A stretch of 64,000 nt of DNA from contig CM028328.1 in NCBI GenBank assembly GCA_016647705.1, positions 48,292,647-48,356,646 on the forward strand. Direction: 5' to 3'. Position numbers and translations under genes: made by a program. Source of the DNA: Eucommia ulmoides (taxonomy: Eukaryota > Streptophyta > Magnoliopsida > Garryales > Eucommiaceae). The notes under the pieces are model-generated. The model was not told the origin of the DNA. It worked only from the letters and a program-made list of their open reading frames with translations, and did no database searches. How positions within the stretch are numbered: the first letter of the stretch is position 1; each line of letters starts with the position of its first letter. This document shows, one piece after another, positions 23,857 to 35,750 of the stretch.

Positions 23857-24790
23857 AATACGAGGTGGAAAATTCCCAACCTTCAATTTGAATGGCTAAC
23901 ATTTAGAAGGGAATTACTCCCCTCGATGCGTGTGTGCGGGTGTTTTATTTAATTCGTATTAAATATAATGTGCTAACAATACGAGGTGGAAAATTCCCAA
24001 CCTTCAATTTGAATGGCTAAAATTTAGAAGGGAATTACTCTCCTCGATGTGTATGTGCGGGTGTTTTATTTAATTTGTATTAAATATAATGTGTTAACAA
24101 TACGAGGTGGAAAATTCCCAACCTTCAATTTGAATGGCTAAAATTTAGAAGGGAATTACTCTCCTCGATGCGTGTGTGCAGGTGTTTTATTTAATTTGTA
24201 TTAAATATAATGTGCTAACAATACGAGGTGGAAAATTCCCAACCTTCAATTTGAATGGCTAAAATTTAGAAGGGAATTACTCTCCTTGATGCGTGTGTGC
24301 GGGTGTTTTATTTAATTTGTATTAAATATAATGTGCTAACAATACGAGGTGGAAAATTCTCAACCTTCAATTTGAATGGCTAAATTTAGAAGAGAATTAC
24401 TCTCCTCGATGCGTGTATGCGGGTGTTTTATTTAATTTGTATTAAATATAATGTACTAACAATATGAGGTGAAAAATTCTCAACCTTCAATTTGAGCGGC
24501 ATAAATTTAGAAGGGAATTGCTCTCCTCGATGCGTGTGTGCGGGTGTTTTATTTAATTTGTATTAAATATGATGTGCTAATAATACGAGGTGGAAAATTC
24601 CCAACCTTCAATTTGAATAGCTAAATTTAGAAGGGAATTACTCTCCTCGATGCGTGTGTGCGGCTGTTTTATTTAATTTGTATTAAATATAATGTGCTAA
24701 CAATACAAGGTGGAAAATTTTCAACCTTCAATCAGAACGGTCTAGGTTTAAAAGGGAGATCACTTCCCTCAATGTGTGTGTATATGTATA
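23857..24790 (+). repeat. Tandem array, 8 units of 120-121 bp, in the B 3' LTR
   Basis: Units start at 23857, 23978, 24099, 24220, 24341, 24461, 24582 and 24702. The unit-by-unit spacing, including the 120-bp units, is the same as in the 5' LTR. Confidence 0.93.
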
Positions 24791-25157
24791 TGTGTATATA
24801 AGGAGGATTTAAAAATAAAATAAAAACATTCGGATTCAAATTCTAATTGGACTTAATCGGATAAGGTACCGTCTTTGGACGGGCGTCTTGGGGTGCTTGA
24901 CACCTTCCCCGAGCGTAACTGACCCCCGAACTCTTTAAACGAATATCTGGTTAGACCATGTTATTTTTGGAGTCAAATTTTACTTAAGCCATTTTTTTAA
25001 AATTATTTTTAAAAAAGAAAAATATGGTGACCTAGCACATCATTTAAACCCAATGCTAGGTGGCAACTCCTTTTTTCTAAAACAGGCTTAAGTATATTTT
25101 AATGAGAAAATCGACGTTTTTAAAAACCCTTCTCATTTTACCAGCGCCAAGTATATA

Positions 25158-25214
<57 letters not shown>

Positions 25215-25248
25215 TTTTGGTTTTCTCTGGAAAATCGGGGCGCGTTCA

Positions 25249-25253
25249 GCAGT
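25249..25253. repeat. Element B TSD, right (GCAGT)
   Basis: Identical to 11263-11267. Confidence 0.9.
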
Positions 25254-26075
25254 TCCGCAGGAACCAAGCCTTCTTGTATTGCGCATGCCGATATCACGGA
25301 TCCGGCATGAGATTCATACGTCAGATATAATTCAATGGCCTCCCAGACAGCCCACTAAGTCAAATCAGAAGAATCGTTCTAAGTATTGCAATTTCCATAA
25401 AGATCATGGACACAATATAGACGATTGCTGGGAGCTTCAAAAGGAGATCAGGCGACTTGCGGACTTGGGATAATTGCGGTACTATATGCAAGATCGTCCC
25501 AGAGACAAGAAGAGGCCCAGAAATGATAGCCGAGGAGAAGAATGTCAAAACAGAGAGTGGAAGGAAAAGCATCCTAAAGAAAATCGAGAGGTAATCTTTA
25601 TGATAAATTCCTTCGGACCAAATACTAGGGAATCCAATCGTGCACCAAAAAGAAAAGTTCATAAAGCAACGTTGGAACGTTACTATGGGGAGTCGTTAGC
25701 AGTGACAAAACCAGGCCCTATTATATATTTTTCTGAGGATGATTGTTGAGGGATTGTCTACCCACATAAAGATGCCTTAGTCATATCTTTGTGGATCTCA
25801 AGCTTCCAAGTCCGACGTATCTTAATTGATAATGGTAGCTCAGCAAACATTATTTTTGTTAGTACTTTGAAACAGTTGGGAGTGTTGAGCTCAAACGTGA
25901 GCTCAACACAGACTGTTATGATCGGATTTAATGGCGAGCTTACTTCTTCTTGTGGTAAAATTATTTTGTCAGTTATCTCTAATAAGGAGGAGCAAGTTTA
26001 CACCAAGGCCACGGAGTTCATGGTGATAGACTCTATATCGCTATACAATGCCGTTCTGGGCCGACCATGATTACA
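25254..26075 (+). other. Element A gag end and protease (resumes after B)
   Basis: A knuckle-like segment 'CNFHKDHGHNIDDCWELQ' near 25387-25440 is followed by protease words 'RILIDNGSSANIIFVSTLKQLG' near 25812-25880 and a closing 'YNAVLGRP'. These are typical Tat/Ogre gag-pro phrases. Fossil, broken. Confidence 0.8.
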
Positions 26076-29000
26076 CGCAATGAGAGCAGTAGCATCAACG
26101 TATCATCAATGCGTGAAGTATACCAGAGGAGATTCAGTGGCAGTTATAATGGGAGATCAGGCCTCTTCAAGGCATTATTTTGCCATTGCTATGAAGGGAA
26201 AAATCTCTCCTTTATAGCAATCAAAGAAAGTTCATGAAGCAGGTCCATCTATGGACAAGACAAGAGAGATTGATGATTTCAGAGGGCACTCCAGTGTGAT
26301 TCAACCTGCTGAGCAAGTTAAACAGATAACTTTCAATAATGGTACTTAGAAGCTTATGATTAGCGAATCATTAAGCCAGACTGAGGAGGAGGAGGAGATC
26401 AGGAAACTGCTTCAAATGAACATGGATATTTTTTTGCTTGGTCATCGATTGATATGAAATGAATAAGTATTGATGTTTCTATTCATCGTTTGGACATTTG
26501 CAGATCATATCCTCTAGTTCGGCAAAAAAGAAGAACGTTCAGCCCTGAGAAAAAACAAGTAATTGGAGTTGAAGTGAACAAATTGTTTTCTATTGGCCAC
26601 ATCAAGGAAGTGACATACACTAGATGGTTGGCTAATCTAGTTCTTGTAAAAAAAAGAATGGTAAATGGAGGATGTGTGTGGATTTTACCAATCTGAATCA
26701 AGCATACCCTAAAGATTGTTATCCGATACCAAGGATTGATCAGATGGTTGATGCTGCTACTAGGCACCAATGCCTATCCATGATGGATGCTTACTCAGGT
26801 TACAATCAAATCCGTATGGATCAGCAAGATGAGGAAGGAACATCATTTATCACAATAAAAGGTACTTATTGTTATAAGGTAATGCCCTTCGGTTTGAGAA
26901 ATGTAAGTGCTACTTACCAGCGGCTGGTGAATCGCACTTTTGAAGATCAAATTGGGACTACTATGGAAGTTTATATAAATGATATGCTGGTCAAAAGTGC
27001 TAAGCAAACAGATTATCTCTCCCATTTAGCTGAAGCTTTTTCTGTTTTAAGAAAGTACAATATGAAGTTGAATCCTAAAAAATGCACTTTTGGTGTCACT
27101 TCTGGCAAATTTCTTGGTTTTGTAGTTAACCAACTTGGCATTACCGTAGATTCAGGACAGATAGAGGCTGTCAAGAATCTAAAATCCCCTTCTTCTATAT
27201 GAGAACTTCAACTGTTGACTGGAAGATTGATAGCATTAAACAGATTCATCTCAAATTTTACTGATAGGTGTGCGCCCTTTTTCAAAATTTTGAGGGGAAA
27301 TAAGACTTTTCAATGAGATGATGACTGTGAGTATGCTTTTCAATCTATAAAATATTACTTGGGCTCAATAGAAACACTGGCAAAGATATACCCAGGAGAA
27401 GAGTTGAAGCTGTACTTGGCAGTAACCCCGGAGTGTTGCACTGGTTCAAGAACATGCAGGAGGGCAGAGGCCGGTCTACTACGTCAGCAAATCATTAGTT
27501 TTAGCTGAAACCCATTATATGGAGTTGTAAAAACTAGTATTAGCTTTGGTAATTGCTGCTAGAAAGCTCCGACCCTATTTCCAAGCACATGTAGTAACTG
27601 TGCTGACTTTATGCTCACTCCGGGCAGTAATGCAAAAACTAGAGGCATCTGGACGTCTAATGAAGTGGACTGTAGAGCTGGGTGAATTTTTCATCCAGTA
27701 CAAACCCAGAACAGCAATCAAAGGGCAAGCTTTAGCTGACTTCATTGTTGAATTTACTCATTCATTGAATGAAGCAGTAACATCCTGTTCTGCAGCCTAG
27801 TGGAAGTTATGGGTTGATGGAGCCTCAAACATGAAAGGATGTGGAGTGGTAATAATTATACAGACACCTGAGGGAGGTCAACTTGAAAAAGCCGTGCAGT
27901 TAGGTTTTCAAGCTTCCAATAACGAAGTGGAGTATGAAGTAGTGGTTCTCGGGCTAACTTTAACCAAGGAGTTAGGTGCTCAGCATCTAAAAGTAAAGTC
28001 AGACTCTCAAGTGCTGATCAACTAGGTCAATGGCTTGTTTCTTATAAACAGAGACAAATTACGCCTTTATGCAGAAAACGTAAATGATCTCACTTCCCAG
28101 TTTCAAAGTTGTAAATTTGAAGCCATTCCAAGAACTGAAAACGCTAAGGCTGATGTTTTTTCCATACTTGCTTCGACTTTGGGATCAGATTAGAAGTCTG
28201 ATCTGGTTGAGTTTCAAGATCAACCATCGATCACTCTAACCCCTCAGTGTGCATGTATAGGTCAGCTGGAAAAAAAAATTGATTAGAGGACTTCTATAGT
28301 TCAGTATCTGAAGAAAGGAGACCTACTAGACGATAGGGATGACACAAGGAAAATTGTTTATGAATCGTCAAGGTATGTACTATCTGATGATAAATTATGT
28401 AGACGATCTTTTTTCCAACCTTTGTTGCTATGTTTAGGACTAAAAGAAGTGAGCTATGTTCTATAAGAAATACATAAAGGCGTGTGTAGTAATCATCAAG
28501 GAAGAAGGACCTAGGTTCATAAAGTGTTGAGAGTGGGATATTATTGGCCAACCATGTGCACTGATGCAATAGAGTATGTACAAAAATGCCACAAGTGCCA
28601 ACGATTCTCTAATGATATCAAGGTCCCAGCTCAACAACAAACTCCAATCACTAGTTCTTAGCCCTTTACTCAGTAGGGTATAGATGTTTTAGGTCCTTTT
28701 ACTCCGGCTCCTGGAAACAAAAAATACTTGTTGGTGGTGATAGACTATTTCACCAAATGGGTTGAAGCAAAGACTTTTGTAACAGTGAGTGAAAATGAAG
28801 CAAAGAATTTTCTGTGGAAACAAGTCATTTGCCGTTTTGGCATACCTACTGTTCTTATATCCGACAATGGAACTCCATTTACTGGTGGGAAAGTTGGTTG
28901 GATGTACAATGAGCTTAAGATATAACATCGAACATCTAGTCCGGCATATCCCCAAGAAAACGAACAAGCAGAGGTGACCAATCGCTCAATTAAAGAGGCA

Positions 29001-29490
29001 CTCAAAAAATGCTTAGATAATGCTAAAGACAAATGGGTGGAATAACTTCCTAGAGTTTTGTGGGCCTATCGCACCACCTCGATATCTATAACTGAAGAAA
29101 TACCCTTTTTGTTAACTTATGGAACTGAAGCTGTCATTCCAGTTGAGATTGGGTTGTCAACCAGAAGAGTTGTTGCTGCTGATTTAAAGAAAATTGAAGG
29201 CTGCATACGAGAGGAATTGGATCAACTTGAAGAAAAGTGTGATGAGGCATTAATGCGTATGGCAGCTTACAAGACTAAAATCGCATGCAGATTCAATCAT
29301 GCAGTTGGCCCAAGGAGTTTCACCATTGGAGACTTGGTACTTCGACGGGTAATACCTCACCGACCAGAAGCTCGCCTGGGAAAGCTTGCTCCAAACTGGG
29401 AGGGCCCTTATCGTGTCATTAAAGTTAATAGACCAGGAACTTATTGTCTTGAAGAACTTGATGGAGTTTCTGTTCCTAGACCTTTTTAAA
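26076..29490 (+). other. Element A pol: RT, RNase H, second RNase H, integrase
   Basis: RT words include 'VDFTNLNQAYPKDCYPIP', 'MDAYSGYNQIRM' and 'MPFGLRNVSATYQRLVN' (about 26480-27200). A first RNase H remnant lies at about 27340-27750 (RPVYYV-like, then 'LMKWTVELGEFFIQYKPR'). The second, archaeal-type RNase H is at about 27810-28190 (LWVDGASNMKGCG-like). Integrase runs from about 28560 ('CHKCQRFS', 'LVVIDYFTKWVEAKTF', 'ISDNGTPFTGG') to 'LAPNWEGPYRVI' near 29390-29430. The dual RNase H supports the Tat lineage. Many breaks. Confidence 0.85.
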
Positions 29491-29565
29491 TAAGTTGTCT
29501 CCGGAAGGCATTTTTTTTTTTTAAGAAATTAATAAATGTTTAATTTCATGAGATTTACGTTTATT

Positions 29566-30415
29566 TTTAACTGAGTTCTCCAACTCAGAGTTTAATTGAG
29601 CACATCAGCTCAACATTCAACTAGGCCCCTTAGCATAGCAAATAACTGAGTTCTCCAACTTAGAATTTAACTGAGCACATCAGCTCAGTATTCAATGGGG
29701 CACCTCAGCCCAGCAAATAACTGAGTTCTCCAACTCAGAGTTTAACTGAGCACATCAGCTCAGCATTCAACTGGGCACCTCAGCCTAGCAAATAACTGAG
29801 TTCTCCAACTCAAAGTTTAACTGAGCACATCAGCTCAGCATTCCATTGGGCCCCTTAGACCAGCAAATAACTGAGTTCTCCAACTCAGAATTTAACTGAG
29901 CACATCAGCTCAGCGTTCAACTGGGCACCTCAGCCCAGCAAATAACTGAGTTCTCCTACTCAGAGTTTAATTGAGCACATCAACTCAGCATTCAACTGGG
30001 CACCTTAGCTCAGCAAATAATTGAGTTATCCAACTCAGAGTTTAACTGAGCACATCAGCTAAGCATTCAACTAGGCACCTCAGCCCATTAAATAACTGAG
30101 TTCTCCAACTCTGAACTTAACTGAGCACATCAGCTCAGTATTCAATTGGACCCCTCAGCCCAGCAAATAACTGAGTTCTCCAACTCAGAATTTAATTGAG
30201 CACATTAACTCAGCGTTTAACTCGGCCCCTCAGCCAAGCAAATAATTGAGTTCTTCAACTCAGGCTTTAACTGAGCATATCAGCTCAACATTCAACTGGG
30301 CGTCTCAGCCAACAGGTAAATGAGTTCTCGAGTTCTCTAACTCAGAATTTAACTGAGCACATCAGCTCAGCATTCCACCGGGCACCTCAGCCCAACAAAT
30401 AACTGAGTTCTTCTT
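29566..30415 (+). repeat. Tandem array, about 11-12 units of 75 bp, after element A pol
   Basis: Units start 'aataactgagttctccaact' at 29641, 29716, 29791, 29866, 29941, 30016, 30091, 30166 and 30241, a strict 75-base period, with diverged units at each side. Each unit holds two short inverted repeats, 'ctgag..ctcag' and 'ctgag..gctcag'. Confidence 0.93.
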
Positions 30416-30699
30416 AATATTCTATCAGGAAGTATTGGCTCAGCAAACACTTATATTTTTAAGCTTCTAATTAAGCTGGGTAGTTCAATACAAGCAGATA
30501 TTATGCCCCTACAAGTCGTCCACTTTCATACTCAGATGGAGGGCAAACGAGGTATTAATGCAACGTTTATCTTTCTACTATCTTATGCTTGTTCAACGAT
30601 TCGTAACTAAGTTATGTATCCTAATTTTATTACGAAGGACGACAGACAAGATAGATAAGGTATTATTATAAAACCCATTCATATTATAAGGAAATTGAT

Positions 30700-30705
30700 A
30701 CATGG

Positions 30706-30757
<52 letters not shown>

Positions 30758-30800
30758 AAAACACTAGATACAAACTGTTCTTACAAAAAAAAAAAAAAAA
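30700..30800. repeat. Poly(A) tracts
   Basis: A long A run at about 30710-30755 and a second at about 30786-30801, in element A between the 75-bp array and the antisense ORFs. Confidence 0.9.
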
Positions 30801-30819
30801 ATGGTTTCGTTTTCTCTTC

Positions 30820-31310
30820 TTCTTCTTCATCCAGGGCTGAGGAGGAGGCACTTCAATCCGAGTTTGCAGAAGCAAGAGAGTCAAGATCCTTCGAGTCGGG
30901 ATTGGAAAGGAAAAATTCATGATCTTCGTATTGGTTGAGTTTTCGGATTAGTTCATGATTTTTTTCCCTCTTCTCCTCATTCTTCTTCATGAGTGTATCT
31001 CTCTTCGCCTTCATGGCATTAGCGTAAAGCTTCTAATAGTTGAAGTTGACAACCAGATCTTTCTTGCTTCTTTCAGCATCTTTCAATTCATCTTTCGCTT
31101 TGTGGTAGAGAGAAATGGCTTGGAAATGGGTCGATTCTATCGCAACAAAGATGGCAGAAGCTTCTTCCATTACACGAAAGCGTGGATACTCGTCTTTGGT
31201 GTCCATGGCAGTCTGCATCAAAGAAAGAAAGTGCTCTCCTAGTTCGATCTCGTTGTTTCTCTCATTTTGGATTCTTGAATAAGCAGATGGGCCGTTAATC
31301 CATATGGTGG
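30820..31310 (-). other. Element A antisense coiled-coil coding stretch
   Basis: The minus strand reads a charged helical stretch, for example 'YHKAKDELKDAERSKKDL' near 31050-31110 and a Lys/Glu-rich run further on near 30955-31020. It lies downstream, in antisense sense, of the larger antisense ORF region and may be a later part of the same antisense gene. Fossil. Confidence 0.4.
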
Positions 31311-31699
31311 AAGTGGAGCCCGTAACTGTTAAAAGAAATATTTCTAGAAGATATGAAGAAATGACTGTTAAAATAAGGGTTTCTTGAGGAAATGAAGAAC
31401 CCGTAGTGCCTTTAAATAGTCAAGCAAGAAGAATGGGGACAGATAATTGAAACATCGAAAAAAGCACGCATTAAATAAGGAAGTGACATGCGCTGGTAAA
31501 AAATGTACTGTAATCATCGCAAAAAATCTTGAAAATTATAATGGTGGTGGTTGTTCAGTTACAGGTCATGATGATCAAAGATATGGTCATTAATAAAGTT
31601 ATTACAGACCAATAGAAAATTAAAGATGAAAAGATATATATAAAAAAAAAAAAAAAAAATGCAGATCGGCAACAATCAGTTGTTTTGACCAAAATTTAG

Positions 31700-33972
31700 C
31701 TGTGTGGTCAGTTAGCATGATCAGTAGCAACATTCCGTGCTGAGCTCTCTGCTGGCATCTCGTCTGCTGAACTGGGTAAATCTTGATGTTCTTTGGTCAC
31801 TTCTTCTGTTTCGTCATCAAGATCCAGGAAGGAGAGACCGGCTTTAAGAAGCTCCTCTGATACCAGCCTTTGACAGAAAGCAAAGCCGACTTTTTGAAGC
31901 CTCTTTGATTCTTTCTTGAAGGAAGACCAGAGGTCGTCAATTTCTTTTTTAGCTTTTTCTTTTGCAGCAGACAACTCAGCAGACATTTGTTCTTTTGCGG
32001 AATGAAGCCTTTGAAGTGCAGCCTATTTCTCTTGGAGTTGATCATGATCTCTCTGGAGGGCAGCATCTTTTTCCTTTATCTCAGCATCATTCTAGTCAAT
32101 TATTAGACGTGCCGAGGCCAGTTCCTCATAAAGATTTCGGGATTATTCCCTTAGAGACGTGCATTCTTCTCTGATCGCTGTAATCGACATTCTAAGCTCG
32201 CTATTTTCAGAACAAAAAAATGCATTACTCTTTTGGAGAGCCTCTCTTTGCTCGTTGGCAGACTGTAATTCGACCTTGAACTATTCTTGAGAGGATCTGG
32301 ACAAGACAAAATCAGTAGTAAGCCTTAATTTCTTATTCTCCAGATCCTGTACCTTGTCTTCAACCTTGCTGAGCTTAGTCATTTGATGCATTAGTTGGAC
32401 ATCTAGCTCGTTCTCATCCTCAGCACAATTGACCAGAGCGGATGATATATGCATACACTAACATGATAAGGTGATTATTAGATGAGGACAAGTAGTCAGA
32501 TTATTCAGTAAGGATAGACTAAAATGATGCAAGTACCTAGAGAAGGGCACAGATCACCATTCGGAAGATTTCGGGTTTATTCTTGCCTTCAGTTCTTTTC
32601 TTACCTTTGTCCTAGGATTGATCATAAAGGAACTTTATGGCATCATTGAAAATTGCGTGACGACTTGGAACAGAAGGACCAACTTCATCAATGAACTGAC
32701 ACATTTATTGTTTAGTCATTCCTCGACCAGTTCTTTGATTGGATGTAGGGACTGGGGAAGAATGACGACTAGTTACTGGAGGATCAACAATTGGAATATC
32801 GGCAACAGCAGGCTCTGTGGCAGGGACATCAGTTGATCTTAATAGCGAAGCTGATCTGGAAACAGAAGATGGTTCGCCTTGAGCTTGTTCAGTAGTGTGA
32901 ACCAAGGATGGAACTGTGACTGGAATAATACCTCTTTGGCAAAGGATGAGAGGTTGGCAGGTATCATCCGATACTGCTGTTTCAGGATCATCATGAGAGA
33001 TGACTCGTTGGATGGCTGGGTTGCTAGCAGCATTGTCAGGAAGTTGGGGTATTGGTTGATCGTTCTTTTTAGCGAGTCTTTTTGCCGGTCTTTTCCTTTT
33101 CCGGGTGGTAATTTGAAGTTCATCTAATTCTTGAAGACAAGACGGATCCATTGGAGGTCGGATGAATGGCCGATATGTTAATTCTCTATAAAGGTAGTCT
33201 TTGAGGATTAGAAGCTTATTCAACTCTTCTTTAAGTCTTGAAGTAAGACCGATTTTTTGAGAAGCACTATCACCTGTATCAATAAATATGATCAAAATCA
33301 CTTCAGCGGAATTTCAAATAAGAAATAGACTATTGGGTGTATTATTACTTGGGGAGTTGACGCGTTTTGGCACCATTAAGGACTGTCCCATTTCCTCAAA
33401 AGAGAATTCCTAATCTCCAGAAAAGAAGAGGTACCATGGCTGCCAGTCTCTGACCTTCGCTGGAAGGTCTATAAGAAATGAAAATTCTTTGGGGATAAAA
33501 AGGTAATACCTATCGATTTTGGCAAGGTACTTGAGTTGGCTTATGCTTCTAATTGCATCAACAGAAAGAGTAATGTCATTTCGCCTAGCAAGTGTTATGG
33601 CTCCTATAAGTTGGAGAAAACTATTTGGAGTTAACAGAGCTGGAGAAATTTCCATTTGGAGAAAAAGATTACGGAGAAACGAGGAAAAATGAAGGGTAAG
33701 TCCATAATCAAACATCCAGAGGTAAAGGCATATCTCGTTCTCCTTGGAATCCTGAGGACGTTCATCTTTAGATGAAACCCTAATCGACACAGATAATGGG
33801 ATTCTATATTGTTCCCTAAATGCTGAGAGTCATTCTATTGGAAACTTACTTGCTTCTAGATCTATATTAGGGTTAGAATGAGAAGGAGCTAGGGCAGTCG
33901 TCGTCTATTCCATTGCAGAATTTGTCGATGAGCCCGCTTCGATGGAATTAATTGATTGATTTGATGACATTT
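31700..33972 (-). other. Element A antisense ORF region, 'putative gypsy type transposon' family protein
   Basis: A minus-strand start near 33972 is followed by 'LTLHFSSFLRNLFLQM', 'LLTPNSFLQLIGAITLARR', 'RYYLFIPKEFSFLI' and 'DWQPWYLFFSGD' (33410-33730). These are the hallmark words of the plant gypsy-type transposon domain (Pfam Transposase_28). Ser/Pro/Thr-rich linkers with a basic 'RKRKRPAKRLAKK' follow (about 33050-33080), and then a Lys/Glu coiled coil (about 31710-32000). Such antisense ORFs between pol and the 3' LTR are known in Grande/Retand-type Tat elements. Broken fossil. Confidence 0.7.
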
Positions 33973-34099
33973 TGTAAAATAATGAATAGCAACTCAAAAT
34001 ACGTAGAAAAATGTCGAGAATTGAAGGTGTACAAGGAAGAACTTACTCAAAGAAGAAGTGATCTTTCGTTTCTCTTCGTTTGAATCGTTGCGAAAGTCA

Positions 34100-34109
34100 G
34101 GAGGACAAA
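34100..34109 (+). other. Element A polypurine tract
   Basis: 'ggaggacaaa' directly before the 3' LTR. It also fixes the LTR start at TGATATG, which in turn reveals the TSD. Confidence 0.65.
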
Positions 34110-34763
34110 TGATATGTGTAAAACTCCCTCCCCAAACTGACCTAGGTATAAAATTCTAAACGGGTCAGATTCGTTATATGGGCTCCAAATTGAAGTTGGA
34201 TAAGTCCGCCTGTTAAATGGGCTGGGGCAGCATAAGCTAATGATTCAAACACTGGTTAGGTGATCTATATGAATATATGGACTGTCATATGATAAGCCCT
34301 ATAGTTGGGTATAAATAAGCCCACAATGTCAAAAGCCAAAGAGGAAACAATCATTTCAGAGTTTGGATCAAAACCTATATACGTTAAAGTAAGTTTGAGT
34401 TGACTGTAACAGTCCATGATTATTGGTGATTGTTACAAATATTCTCCCTTTATTAAGGGGATAATGGCTCTTATACATAACGGTGGGGAGATACAAATAA
34501 CTGAATGATATTTTCATTCAAGTGATAACAAGCAGATCACCCTATAAAAGGGAAGAAGATAACATGTAATGGGACTGATTTTCTAGTGTGTTATTTATTC
34601 TCACTATATTCAGATTAACTTATTCTCATGCCGGAGGTTCTTTGGCTGACACCACACTGGTGTTCCCATTAGAATTTACGGTTTTGCAGGTAAGGAAAGA
34701 AGACGAAAGACTTTCTAGTACGTGTGGAGATTAACACGTGACCGGGAATTTTTGACCACATCA
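34110..34763 (+). repeat. Element A, 3' LTR
   Basis: 654 bp, the same length as the 5' LTR and about 91% alike by eye. TATA box at 34543-34549. Confidence 0.9.
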
Positions 34764-34768
34764 CACCA
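34764..34768. repeat. Element A TSD, right (CACCA)
   Basis: Partner of CACAA at 9430-9434, one mismatch. Confidence 0.65.
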
Positions 34769-35750
34769 GTATAATTATCTTTAAATTTAATTAATTATGA
34801 TCAATATATTATAAATAATATAGTAAAAATATATTTCATTTAATTAAAAACATCTTTAGGCACGAGGCATAATTAATTAAAAACTAAAGCACGTGATTGT
34901 GTTTGGTAGGTTGCGTGTGATGCCATATGTTACATCTGTTAATTATGATAATCAAAAGGATTTAATTAAATCGTGTGATGCCATATGTTGTATCTATTAA
35001 TTATGACAATTAAAAGTAATTAATTGAACAACAAAAAGTACCATGACTTAGTTTGTTTTTTATTTTTTATTTTTTATTTTATAGTATGATATGTCCGGAT
35101 CAGGTTACGTATATCTCGATCAATAATCTTTCGGAGCGATTTTAAAGACGCACTCTCTTACATCGGTTTAATGCATTTAAGATAATAACAAAAAAATAAA
35201 ATACTTAATTTAAAAATAAAAATGACAAAGTATACGAACTTACATAATGACACAAATAATAATAGAAAGACTTAATTTAAAAATGACAAAGTATACAAAC
35301 TTACAAAATAGTCTTAGGTTCCCCACATAATTGATATACTTTTGGCCATTACTATAAGAAATATCCTATTCTATTGTACTTCTTGTTAGGATGTCAGATT
35401 ATGTACCTTTTGACATTTGGCATTTGGGTAAAACCCAAATAATAATAATAATAAATAAAATAAAATAAAAGAGGAAAATTATATGTTTTTTTTTTTGTTC
35501 AATGATAATAATGTCGCAACATTATTTTCATAATATCTCTAATAATTTCTCATAGTATAATTATCTCCAATTCATATTTAATAATTTAATGCATTTTTTA
35601 AATTGAAAAATTAAATTATATAAACACAATCACATATGATATAAACCCCAAAAGTCAAGTAAACACAATTACTTATGGCATGACGAGTATGTAAAAATAA
35701 AGAAAAGTTAAATTAATTTTTTTTCAAATAAAATAATGTTGCATTCTCAT
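34769..35750. other. AT-rich spacer without a gene
   Basis: No coding is seen. A short tandem duplication at about 34914-35033 repeats 'gtgtgatgccatatgtt' and 'attaattatga' words. The rest is A/T-rich sequence with homopolymer runs. Confidence 0.6.

Larger units (their letters stand above)
11268..25248 (+). mobile_element. Element B: young Ogre-like Ty3/gypsy retrotransposon nested in element A
   Basis: 13,981 bp with LTRs at 11268-13430 and 23046-25248 and a perfect 5-bp TSD GCAGT. It has the primer site 'tggcgactccactaggg', a long leader, a 1118-codon gag-pro frame with a G-patch segment, an intron-like gap, then RT, RNase H, a second RNase H-like domain and integrase, a repeat-rich 3' region and a purine tract. 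This is the Ogre/Tat layout. LTRs differ by about 2-3% by eye apart from local repeat changes, suggesting insertion around a million years ago. It looks nearly whole, with only about two or three breaks in pol. Confidence 0.93.
23046..25248 (+). repeat. Element B, 3' LTR
   Basis: It matches 11268-13430. It includes its own palindrome cassette (23337-23495), TATA box (23549-23556), 8-unit array (23857-24790) and a longer TA tract (25160-25210). Confidence 0.93.
9435..34763 (+). mobile_element. Element A: Tat-lineage Ty3/gypsy retrotransposon, split by nested element B
   Basis: Two 654-bp LTRs (9435-10088 and 34110-34763) begin TGATRT and end ATCA. The flanking bases CACAA and CACCA form a 5-bp TSD with one mismatch. 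Inside are a primer site, gag, protease, RT, two RNase H-like segments, integrase, a 75-bp tandem array and antisense ORFs, an order typical of the plant Tat lineage. Element B (11268-25248) lies inside gag. Without B the element is about 11.3 kb. LTRs differ by about 9% by eye, so insertion was probably a few million years ago. Coding parts are broken by many changes, roughly ten or more. Confidence 0.9.

Noticed and set aside
29566-30415. 75-bp period as a possible repeat-protein gene (25 codons)
   Set aside because: No long open frame runs through the array on either strand. Better seen as non-coding tandem repeats.
9442-34763. LTR start of element A placed at TGTAAAAC (9442/34117)
   Set aside because: That choice gives no target duplication. 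Moving to TGATRT (9435/34110) gives equal 654-bp LTRs, a terminal inverted repeat, an adjoining purine tract and a near-perfect TSD.
11268-34763. Reading A and B as one very large element
   Set aside because: B has its own LTR pair and perfect TSD GCAGT, and gag coding of A resumes exactly after it.
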